Shown here piece by piece: positions 1 to 5,145 of a stretch of DNA of 5,145 nucleotides. The notes under the pieces were generated by a model. It saw only the letters and a list, made by a program, of their open reading frames with translations, did no database searches and was not told where the DNA came from. Within the stretch, counting starts at the first letter, position 1. The number at the start of each line of letters is the position of its first letter. Source of the stretch: Halieaceae bacterium (GTDB lineage: Bacteria > Pseudomonadota > Gammaproteobacteria > Pseudomonadales > Halieaceae); assembly GCA_009886815.1 (NCBI GenBank), contig QXYP01000350.1, positions 1-5,145 on the forward strand, given 5' to 3'. A program made the position numbers and the translations under genes.

Positions 1-3
1 GGG

Positions 4-28
4 AGGTCGTTTTATCCTTTGGCGACCT
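4..28. repeat. Short inverted repeat (6-bp arms)
   Basis: AGGTCG at 4-9 is exactly complementary to CGACCT at 23-28. Two further T-G wobble pairs could extend the stem inward (10-11 with 21-22), leaving a 9-base loop. No T-run follows on either strand, so it does not look like an intrinsic terminator. It could be a weak RNA hairpin or a chance occurrence. Confidence 0.3.
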
Positions 29-57
29 GACAACGTGCGGTAGATCACATTATAGGC

Positions 58-87
58 CTCGGATTTACCCACATGCCATAGTCCGAG
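58..87. repeat. Short inverted repeat (6-bp arms, long loop)
   Basis: CTCGGA at 58-63 is exactly complementary to TCCGAG at 82-87, with 18 bases between the arms. The long loop and lack of a T-run argue against a terminator. It may be a protein-binding site or chance; nothing else in the sequence decides this. Confidence 0.25.
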
Positions 88-221
88 TGCGGAAATCGCC
101 AGTGGTGGGCTTGTGACTAAAGTCGGGGGCTACATTCAGGGTGTGACAAGCTGGCCGTGAGTCATTTCAAGAAGCGTAATCGACTTTCCTTTGTACTATG
201 GCGTTGTACCCTGACTGAGGC

Positions 222-647
222 TTACTCGTTATGGCTCTGTGCCTGCGCTGAAGCCGACAACGCTTGCAAACATTCTAGAGCCTCTAGCCGACGCGCATAG
301 GGCACAAAAATATGATCGTGAAGCGCTGCGGCGACAACGTTGGCGCACATATTGATGTCTGTTAGCGCCCTAGCGACGGCGGCAGTCAGCCCTACTGCAT
401 CAAGGTCTGAAAAAACCTGTAGGGTAATCTTCGCGAATTGTTGCAGGCTTTCGGTCTGAGGCTCTTTCTCTGGGGCCACCGCTCTGATAACGGTAATGCC
501 CTCGGATTCCCGAATGAGCGCGAACAGGTCTTCCCTGTCTAACGTCGGTGGTGACTCATCACTCATGCGTTCAAAAATAAAGATCTCAGGGCATAGAAGC
601 GGTTCAAGATTAACAAGAAGCTCCGAGCAGGTTTGCGGGCTGGTCAT
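222..647 (-). CDS. ACT domain-containing protein (DUF2241 / COG3602-like)
   Basis: This 141-residue cytosolic protein resembles the small stand-alone proteins of COG3602, which carry an N-terminal ACT_3 (DUF2241) and a C-terminal ACT_7 domain. Residues 10-57 match the first half: an ELL..L.P.L.PEIFIF segment, then the conserved S48-E-G-I-T turn. Residues 71-130 match the second: AVGLTAAVA (84-92), NVVA (103-106) and HDHIFVP (110-116). ACT domains usually bind amino acids or other small ligands and often regulate amino-acid metabolism, but members of this group have no well-defined role and I see no enzyme domain attached. I chose ATG at 647 because AAGAGAG lies 8 bases upstream and the length suits the family. 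A TTG at 689 would add 14 residues that fit neither point. The gene is divergent from the GNAT-PLD-peptidase genes and ends with TAA. The family call is good; the ligand is unknown. Confidence 0.85.
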   Translation of the reverse strand: MTSPQTCSELLVNLEPLLCPEIFIFERMSDESPPTLDREDLFALIRESEGITVIRAVAPEKEPQTESLQQFAKITLQVFSDLDAVGLTAAVARALTDINMCANVVAAALHDHIFVPYARRLEALECLQALSASAQAQSHNE

Positions 648-655
648 AACAAAGG

Positions 656-662
656 CTCTCTT
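656..662 (-). promoter_or_regulatory. Ribosome binding site deciding the ACT gene start
   Basis: On the minus strand AAGAGAG lies 8 bases before the ATG at 647. It favours this ATG over the in-frame TTG at 689, before which no purine-rich sequence is seen. Confidence 0.6.
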
Positions 663-719
663 GCGTGATGCGAATACGACACCTATCAAAACAGGCCGAC
701 CGCGAATAGCAAACCCTTT

Positions 720-736
720 TAGGCTGAGGTAGCCTA
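720..736. repeat. Perfect palindrome, candidate operator
   Basis: TAGGCT (720-725) and AGCCTA (731-736) are perfect inverted copies around a 5-base centre. Three Cs at 714-716 and Gs at 740-742 could pair further out across mismatches. No T-run follows on either strand in the right place for a terminator. Placement in the divergent promoter region, a few bases downstream of a candidate -10 for the ACT gene, suits a repressor site or a 5' leader hairpin. This role is inference from position only. Confidence 0.35.
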
Positions 737-745
737 TGTGGGGCG

Positions 746-774
746 ATTATCTGGCTACGCGATCGTTAAAACCC
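746..774 (-). promoter_or_regulatory. Weak candidate promoter for the ACT-domain gene
   Basis: Read on the minus strand, GATAAT (751-746) matches the sigma70 -10 consensus at five of six positions. The -35 region about 17 bases upstream is only GGGTTT, a poor match. If used, it would give a leader of roughly 90 bases containing the 720-736 palindrome. Treat as tentative. Confidence 0.22.
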
Positions 775-887
775 CATTGCGACTGGGTCATGCTCGCTAA
801 TAGTACTCGTGATGGCTCGTCAAAGTGATGTCGATCCCCATAAGACGCTTGTATGTGTTTGAGCCCTGAGGCCTGCTGGAAAGTGTT

Positions 888-891
888 GGAG
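888..891 (+). promoter_or_regulatory. Ribosome binding site of the GNAT gene
   Basis: GGAG lies 5 bases before the ATG at 897, the normal distance for a Shine-Dalgarno sequence, and supports that start. Confidence 0.65.
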
Positions 892-896
892 CAAAA

Positions 897-1382
897 ATGA
901 AGTCAGATTTCGAAATTTTGCGCGCTATACCCGAGGATATTACGATCATCATTCGTTTTATTCGAGAGTTGGCGGAATATGAAAACGCTATCGACTTGGT
1001 GCATGCGACCGAAGACGATTTAAGTAAGGCGCTTTTTGGAGCCGCTCCCAGAGTGTGGGCTGATATTTGCCGGCGTGATGGTGAGGCCATAGGTTTCGTG
1101 CTTTATTTCTTTAATTTCTCGACTTGGACAGGGCGTCACGGGCTCTTTCTCGAGGACCTTTATGTCTCGCCCCAACACCGGGGCTGTGGCGCCGGGAAGG
1201 CGCTGCTTAGCCACCTTGCTCAAGTCGCCCTTCAGCATGACTGCGCTCGATTTGAGTGGAATGTTCTGGATTGGAACAAACCTGCTATCGATTTTTACGA
1301 ATCCTTGGGCGCTGAGCCTCAATCCGAATGGGTGGGCTATCGGCTGACCGGTGCTGCCCTGACCGCCCTCGCTGAATCCTAG
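897..1382 (+). CDS. GNAT-family N-acetyltransferase, SAT1/SAT2-like
   Basis: This is a 161-residue single-domain cytosolic enzyme that transfers an acetyl group from acetyl-CoA to an amine. The acetyl-CoA pyrophosphate loop is clear: Q93-H-R-G-C-G-A-G-K101, following the strand LEDLYVSP (85-92). The overall pattern resembles diamine/thialysine acetyltransferases related to eukaryotic SAT1 and SAT2: FIRELAEYEN at 21-30, ALFG at 45-48, NFSTW at 73-77, FEWNVLDWNKPAIDFYESLGA at 119-139. E86-D87 and Y134 align by eye with the active-site acid pair and general-acid tyrosine of SAT1, so the enzyme looks intact. Length is normal for the group. The ATG has GGAG 5 bases upstream. Its TAG stop shares its last base with the first possible GTG of the PLD gene, suggesting co-transcription and translational coupling. 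Substrate (polyamine, lysine analogue or another small amine) cannot be told from sequence; family assignment is firm. Confidence 0.9.
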   Translation: MKSDFEILRAIPEDITIIIRFIRELAEYENAIDLVHATEDDLSKALFGAAPRVWADICRRDGEAIGFVLYFFNFSTWTGRHGLFLEDLYVSPQHRGCGAGKALLSHLAQVALQHDCARFEWNVLDWNKPAIDFYESLGAEPQSEWVGYRLTGAALTALAES

Positions 1383-2998
1383 TGATTGTTACTAGCTTCT
1401 ACAGACAGGTTTGTCTATTAGGCACAGGGTTACCGCCATTTCGATGGGGCCGGGTAAGCGCAGATAGCAAGGGAGCCGCTGCCGTACTGTCTCGATTGTT
1501 CTGTGGGGCTTTGCTTGCGTGTTTTATTGCGGGCTGTTCGACGGCGCCCTCATTACCCGACAAGCCCCTGAGCTATTTTGATGAAATAAAGCCCGCGGCA
1601 TCGCCACTGGTGACGTTATCTCAATCTAAGACGGGTTCGGGGGTGGCTTTACTGGCGGATCCGGAAGAGGCCTTACAGTCGAGACTGCACTTAGCCGAGC
1701 TGGCGCAGGCCACGCTCGATTTACAATATTATCTTTGGCAGGGCGATGACAGTGGTCTGAGTTTGAGTCATGAAGTATTAGCGGCTGGTGATCGCGGTGT
1801 GCGGGTGCGTATTTTGCTGGATGATATTTATCACTCGGGTAGAGACTCGGCCTATCAGACACTCAACTCACACCCCAACGTTCAGGTTAGGCTGTTTAAT
1901 CCCATGGGTAATAGGGGTGCCGCGAGGATGCCCAATTATGCGCTCAATAAGTCGACGCTGAACTACCGCATGCACAACAAGATCTTTCTTGTTGATGGTG
2001 CTGCAGCGGTGTTGGGAGGGCGCAATATTGGCGATGAATACTTCGGCCGTAATCCCAGTTTTAATTTTCAAGATATGGACGCGATTGCCGTGGGGGCGGT
2101 GGCTCAGGAGGCGGGGGCGGCTTTTGATCTTTTCTGGAATTCGGAATTTGCAATTCCCGTAGAGGCGTTGAGTCAGCGCGGGTTGAAAGCAATAGACCAA
2201 ACGCAACGTGAGAGGTTGTCAGCGGCTAGGGAGCGGGTGCGCTCCCCCGATGAGGAGGGGTCTACTTCGATGACTGCACAGTCTTTTTTGGACGAACTTT
2301 CCAAGGATTTACTGTGGACAACAGCTCGGATTGTGGTTGATCGCCCAGACCGCGGCAGTGATTATCCTGATTCGGCGTTTACGGCATTTACAGAAGACCC
2401 CGAATTAACCCCGTCAAACAGGGCAGTTATCCAAACCGCTTACCTCATTCCCAATGGACCCATGTTGGGAAATTTGCAGGGCCTCAGTCAGTCAGGGGTC
2501 GATATTCGCATTCTGACTAACTCTGCGGCGTCTACCAATCACGGTTCTGTACATGCCTATTACGCGAAGTATCGACAGCAATTGTTGACCGCAAATATTG
2601 AATTGTATGAAGTTAAGGGCACGGGCTCTCTGGCGGCTTATCTCGATCGGGTGGGTGAGGATGCCCACGCGGGCTTGCATACCAAGGCCATGGTGGTGGA
2701 CGACCGTCTCAGTGTGATTGGCTCTTACAATATGGATCCACGTTCCAGAGTTTGGAATTCAGAAATTGCATTGGTGGTAGAAGATGCCGGTTTCGCTGCG
2801 AGTGTACTGCAAGAAATGGAACGCGACTTTTCCCCGGAGGCGGCCTGGCGGTTGTCCCTTGATGAGAAAGATTCGCTGGTTTGGACCGGCGAGTCAGAAG
2901 GGGAAGCGGAGCAGTTTAGCCGCGACCCTGGGAGTAGTTGGTGGGACAGGCTGCTCTGGCGCATAATTAGGATATTACCTTTGGAAAACGAGCTTTAG
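1382..2998 (+). CDS. Phospholipase D-family lipoprotein, ClsC/cardiolipin synthase-like
   Basis: A two-HKD phospholipase D superfamily protein, 538 residues from GTG 1382. The first catalytic motif is H198-N-K200-IFLV-D205 followed by GGRNIGDEYF (212-221); the second is H433-T-K435-AMVV-D440 followed by GSYNMDPRS (447-455). All catalytic His, Lys and Asp are present. GGRNIGDEYF and the C-terminal LPLENEL tail resemble ClsC (YmdC)-type cardiolipin synthases, which transfer phosphatidyl groups between phospholipids; phosphodiester hydrolysis is the alternative. Residues 36-52 form a hydrophobic segment ending in the lipobox I-A-G-C52, and Ser at +2 favours outer-membrane sorting. The start is uncertain: GTG 1382 overlaps the GNAT stop by one base but leaves an unusual 34-residue lead, whereas CTG 1487 gives a standard short lipoprotein signal behind a strong AAGGGAG (1469-1475). 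No ymdB-like partner is adjacent. Family call firm, substrate inferred. Confidence 0.92.
   Translation: MIVTSFYRQVCLLGTGLPPFRWGRVSADSKGAAAVLSRLFCGALLACFIAGCSTAPSLPDKPLSYFDEIKPAASPLVTLSQSKTGSGVALLADPEEALQSRLHLAELAQATLDLQYYLWQGDDSGLSLSHEVLAAGDRGVRVRILLDDIYHSGRDSAYQTLNSHPNVQVRLFNPMGNRGAARMPNYALNKSTLNYRMHNKIFLVDGAAAVLGGRNIGDEYFGRNPSFNFQDMDAIAVGAVAQEAGAAFDLFWNSEFAIPVEALSQRGLKAIDQTQRERLSAARERVRSPDEEGSTSMTAQSFLDELSKDLLWTTARIVVDRPDRGSDYPDSAFTAFTEDPELTPSNRAVIQTAYLIPNGPMLGNLQGLSQSGVDIRILTNSAASTNHGSVHAYYAKYRQQLLTANIELYEVKGTGSLAAYLDRVGEDAHAGLHTKAMVVDDRLSVIGSYNMDPRSRVWNSEIALVVEDAGFAASVLQEMERDFSPEAAWRLSLDEKDSLVWTGESEGEAEQFSRDPGSSWWDRLLWRIIRILPLENEL
1469..1475 (+). promoter_or_regulatory. Strong Shine-Dalgarno-like sequence inside the PLD reading frame
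   Basis: AAGGGAG is the best ribosome binding sequence near the PLD start. It lies 8 bases before an in-frame GTA (1484) and 11 before an in-frame CTG (1487). Initiation there would give a 17-residue signal ending in the lipobox cysteine. GTG 1382 has no comparable sequence in front. It may mark the real start, or be chance within coding sequence. Confidence 0.4.
1487..1537 (+). other. Lipoprotein signal peptide (SPase II type) of the PLD protein
   Basis: Encodes residues 36-52 in the numbering from GTG 1382: a Ser-Arg n-region, a hydrophobic stretch rich in Leu, Ala, Phe and Ile, then I-A-G-C with the cysteine codon at 1535-1537. The residues that follow are S-T-A-P. Serine after the cysteine is not the inner-membrane retention signal (Asp), so outer-membrane anchoring by the Lol system is expected in a gammaproteobacterium. 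Confidence 0.8.
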
Positions 2999-3087
2999 CG
3001 TCAAGTTTTCCTGAGTGCGCAGCAGGCGTATTCCAATTCACGCTGCCCACTTTCATTCGAAGCCTTAGACAGCGAGTATTCAGCGAC
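2999..3087. other. Short gap between PLD and M1 peptidase genes
   Basis: The 89-base spacer has no intrinsic terminator: the only hairpin seen, CCTG (3010-3013) with CAGG (3023-3026), is weak and has no T-run after it. No clear promoter was recognised. Transcription from the PLD gene into the peptidase gene is therefore plausible. The peptidase frame is open back to 2971, but no ATG, GTG or TTG precedes 3088 in it. Confidence 0.5.
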
Positions 3088-3177
3088 ATGTGCCAAAAGT
3101 CTCTATGCATTTATTTCATCGCGCGGCGGTGCCTACTGTTTTTTGTTTGTATCGGACTCGCTGCATTTAGTGTCGCC
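3088..3177 (+). other. Sec signal peptide of the M1 peptidase
   Basis: Encodes residues 1-30: a basic n-region ending in A-R-R (12-14), a hydrophobic core rich in Leu, Phe, Val and Ala (15-27), and the small-residue cleavage context S28-V-A30 followed by two aspartates. No cysteine at the cut site, so this is a signal peptidase I substrate rather than a lipoprotein. Confidence 0.75.
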
Positions 3178-5145
3178 GATGATGCTGCTGATGACGTCGG
3201 AAGTGGCCGCGTTGCATTCGCCCAATTGGGTCAGGAATTACCCGATGCCAATAGCTATCGCACAGCATCGGGGGCGCCGGGTCACGCCTATTGGCAGCAG
3301 CGGGTAGATTACGACATTACCGCTGCACTCGATGCGCCCGCTCGCCAAATTACGGCCTCTGCGGTGGTGGGGTATACCAACAACAGCCCCGATGTTTTGA
3401 CGTATCTCTGGTTGCAGTTAGATCAAAATCGGTTTCGCAGCGACTCCCTTGATCAGCGGTCACGCACGGTAGCAGAAGACCAGGTGAGTTACGGAGCGCT
3501 CCGGGAGCAACAGTCCTATGCGGACCACCAGTATGGTTATGAAGGTTTACTTTTCCAAGATCTCGACGGCCAGCCAATGCAGGCCGTGCTTGTTGACACT
3601 ATGGCCCGTCTTGATTTGAACACCCCGCTGCTCCCCGGCGAGCGCATCGAATTTACTATCGACTGGCGATTCAATGTTCTTGAGGAGGTTGCCGTCGGCA
3701 GTCGGGGCGGTTACGAGTATTTTGAGGAGACCAATACCCAACTGTTCTTTTTAGCGCAGTGGTTTCCGCGACTGGCGGCTTACACCGACTACGCGGGCTG
3801 GCAAAATAAGGCTTTTTTAGGACGGGGTGAATTCACCCTTGAGTTCGGCAACTACCAAGTGGCGCTCACGGTTCCAGACAATCACATCGTATCGGCAACC
3901 GGTGTTCTTGCTAATCCAGAGGCGGTGCTGTCCCCCGAGCAACGCAACCGGCTTGAGGCTGTTGATAGTGTTAAGTCGCAGTTTATCGTGACGCCAGAGG
4001 AAGCTCTGGCAAATGAAAAGACGCAGCCCACCGGGGAAAAAACGTGGGTCTACAAGGCTGAGAATGTTCGAGATTTCGCTTGGGCAAGTTCCGCCAAGTT
4101 TATCTGGGACGCTATGATTCACGAGCAACCTGGCGCCCAATATGCGTCGGTACTGGCGATGTCTTTTTATCCCAATGAGGCTGAGCCGGTCTGGTCTAAG
4201 TATTCGACTCAGGCAGTGGTTCATACACTGGACGTTTACAGTCGTTTTTCCTTTGATTACCCCTATCCCACCGCTCAGTCGGTAAACACCTGGGAAAGTG
4301 GCGGGATGGAATATCCCATGATTACTTTTAACGGATATCGACCCGACCCTCCCCGGGCGAAACCCGAGAATCCGGAGTCAGCAGAGACGCTAGCCCACGA
4401 GGCGCGCGCGTATTCGCGTCGTGTTAAATACGGGCTGATCGGTGTGATCATTCATGAAATAGGGCACATCTATTTTCCCATGATTGTGAATTCTGATGAG
4501 CGGCAGTGGACCTGGATGGACGAGGGCTTGAATACATTTTTAGAGTATATGGCTGAGCTCGAGTGGGAGGAGGATTACCCGGCTTTCAGAGATGACACCA
4601 ATATTCTTGACTACATTCCCGGTTATATGACGTCAAAAAATCAAGTTCCGATCATGACCCAGTCAGACTCTATTTTACAGTTCGGCCCTAACGCCTACGT
4701 GAAGCCAGCCGCGGCGCTTACGGTGCTGAGAGAAACTGTGATGGGCCGCGAGCTCTTTGATTTTGCTTTTAGGGAGTATTCCCGGCGCTGGAAGTTCAAG
4801 CGCCCAACCCCCGCAGACTTCTTTCGCACCATGGAGGACGCCTCCGGCGTTGATCTAGACTGGTTTTGGCGGGCTTGGTTCTACGGAACAGATCATGTCG
4901 ATGTAGCCCTTAGCGATATCCGGGTTTACCGACTGAAATCTGGCGACCCCGATATTGACGCACCAATAGATCGGCTCGAGGCTGCGCAGGATAATCCTGA
5001 GTCGATGTCGGTGCTGCGTAATCGAGACGAGGGACGGGTCCCTCGCGAGACGCGCTTTCAAGACCTCGAAGATCTCTACAGTGAAAACGATCGATTTACC
5101 GTGACGAATAAAGATCGTAATGAGGCCGAAAAAGCGTATAAGAAA
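3088..5145 (+). CDS. Secreted M1-family zinc metallopeptidase (3' end beyond window)
   Basis: An open frame of 686 codons runs off the right edge. Residues 1-30 form a Sec signal peptide with R13-R14, a hydrophobic core and a likely cut after S-V-A30, so the mature enzyme acts in the periplasm or outside the cell. Residues from about 68 to 300 form the beta-rich N-terminal region usual in M1 aminopeptidases. The catalytic domain has the exopeptidase-type motif G405-G-M-E-Y409 (a GAMEN variant), the zinc site H456-E-I-G-H460 with E479 exactly 18 residues further on in MDEGLN, and Y537 of AYVKP as the probable transition-state tyrosine. WFYGTDHVDV (597-606) starts the C-terminal part, which ends incomplete in a charged stretch. 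Family members cleave N-terminal residues from peptides; specificity here is unknown. ATG 3088 is the first regular start in the frame; its ribosome binding sequence is weak (GCGAG about 11 bases upstream). It lies 89 bases after the PLD gene and may share its transcript. Confidence 0.9.
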   Translation, partial: MCQKSLCIYFIARRCLLFFVCIGLAAFSVADDAADDVGSGRVAFAQLGQELPDANSYRTASGAPGHAYWQQRVDYDITAALDAPARQITASAVVGYTNNSPDVLTYLWLQLDQNRFRSDSLDQRSRTVAEDQVSYGALREQQSYADHQYGYEGLLFQDLDGQPMQAVLVDTMARLDLNTPLLPGERIEFTIDWRFNVLEEVAVGSRGGYEYFEETNTQLFFLAQWFPRLAAYTDYAGWQNKAFLGRGEFTLEFGNYQVALTVPDNHIVSATGVLANPEAVLSPEQRNRLEAVDSVKSQFIVTPEEALANEKTQPTGEKTWVYKAENVRDFAWASSAKFIWDAMIHEQPGAQYASVLAMSFYPNEAEPVWSKYSTQAVVHTLDVYSRFSFDYPYPTAQSVNTWESGGMEYPMITFNGYRPDPPRAKPENPESAETLAHEARAYSRRVKYGLIGVIIHEIGHIYFPMIVNSDERQWTWMDEGLNTFLEYMAELEWEEDYPAFRDDTNILDYIPGYMTSKNQVPIMTQSDSILQFGPNAYVKPAAALTVLRETVMGRELFDFAFREYSRRWKFKRPTPADFFRTMEDASGVDLDWFWRAWFYGTDHVDVALSDIRVYRLKSGDPDIDAPIDRLEAAQDNPESMSVLRNRDEGRVPRETRFQDLEDLYSENDRFTVTNKDRNEAEKAYKK

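Larger units (their letters stand above)
1..221. other. Left-edge region without a supported gene
   Basis: No convincing coding region is visible. The plus frames close early: one at about position 30, one at 43, and one at 113 after 37 unremarkable codons. Any of these could be the tail of a gene lying to the left, but none shows a recognisable motif. On the minus strand an open stretch runs from 129 to the left edge, with one GTG at 70-72, but it has no ribosome binding sequence in front. Two short perfect inverted repeats lie here and are listed separately. No hairpin followed by a T-run is seen, so the end of the ACT-domain gene transcript, which enters this region from the right, is not defined by an obvious intrinsic terminator. 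Confidence 0.5.
648..896. other. Divergent intergenic region between ACT and GNAT genes
   Basis: About 250 bases separate two divergently transcribed genes and must hold promoters for both. A palindrome sits at 720-736 and a weak minus-strand -10 candidate at 746-751. No convincing promoter pair was found for the GNAT direction; TTGCGA at 777 followed by TAATAG at 798 is spaced too tightly and matches poorly. Short open frames crossing this region lack ribosome binding sequences and recognisable protein features, and I do not consider them genes. Confidence 0.6.

Noticed and set aside
1..72. Minus-strand open frame from GTG at 72 to the left edge, 24 codons
   Set aside because: No Shine-Dalgarno sequence precedes the GTG, the peptide shows no recognisable motif, and too little of it lies in the window to judge.
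648..689. Upstream TTG start for the ACT-domain gene adding 14 residues
   Set aside because: ATG at 647 has AAGAGAG at the right distance and gives a length that suits the family; the TTG has no ribosome binding sequence.
777..803. TTGCGA ... TAATAG as a promoter for the GNAT gene
   Set aside because: Spacing is 15 bases and the -10 matches the consensus at only three of six positions.
797..1322. Two minus-strand open frames of about 100 codons over the GNAT gene
   Set aside because: They lie antisense to a clear GNAT gene, have low-complexity or unremarkable translations and no family features.
1626..2964. Several minus-strand open frames over the PLD gene
   Set aside because: The opposite frame encodes an intact two-HKD protein; these are shadows without motifs.
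3010..3026. CCTG/CAGG hairpin after the PLD gene as a terminator
   Set aside because: The stem is only four base pairs and no T-run follows.
3350..5061. Minus-strand open frames, up to 135 codons, over 3350-5061
   Set aside because: The plus strand here carries an uninterrupted M1 peptidase with all catalytic residues; the antisense frames show no protein-family signal.

Overview
The window looks like ordinary chromosomal DNA from a Gram-negative bacterium, most likely a marine-type gammaproteobacterium. The grounds are a lipoprotein carrying a Lol-type sorting context, an exported M1 peptidase, a ClsC-like phospholipase D protein, and balanced base composition. This placement is inference from protein style; no rRNA or other marker gene is present.

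Layout. Positions 1-221 hold no gene I can support, only two short inverted repeats. Positions 222-647, minus strand, encode a small stand-alone protein with paired ACT-like domains (DUF2241/COG3602 type). A divergent intergenic stretch (648-896) follows, with a perfect 6-bp palindrome and a weak candidate promoter for the ACT gene. Then three plus-strand genes lie head to tail: a SAT1/SAT2-like GNAT acetyltransferase (897-1382), a two-HKD phospholipase D superfamily lipoprotein (start at 1382 or about 1487, stop at 2998), and a secreted zinc metallopeptidase of family M1. The peptidase starts at 3088, runs off the right edge after 686 codons, and has a complete HEXXH-x18-E site.

How they work together. 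The GNAT stop and the earliest possible PLD start share one base, and only 89 bases without a clear terminator separate PLD from the peptidase, so one transcript is plausible. The last two products are predicted to act outside the cytoplasm: the PLD protein anchored by lipid, probably at the outer membrane, and the peptidase in the periplasm or beyond. The GNAT and ACT proteins are cytosolic. No shared pathway is evident from the sequence.

I found no CRISPR array, mobile element, RNA gene or clearly new system. The points most worth checking are the PLD start site, where a strong ribosome binding sequence faces only a CTG or GTA codon, the palindrome in the divergent promoter region, and the full length of the peptidase.
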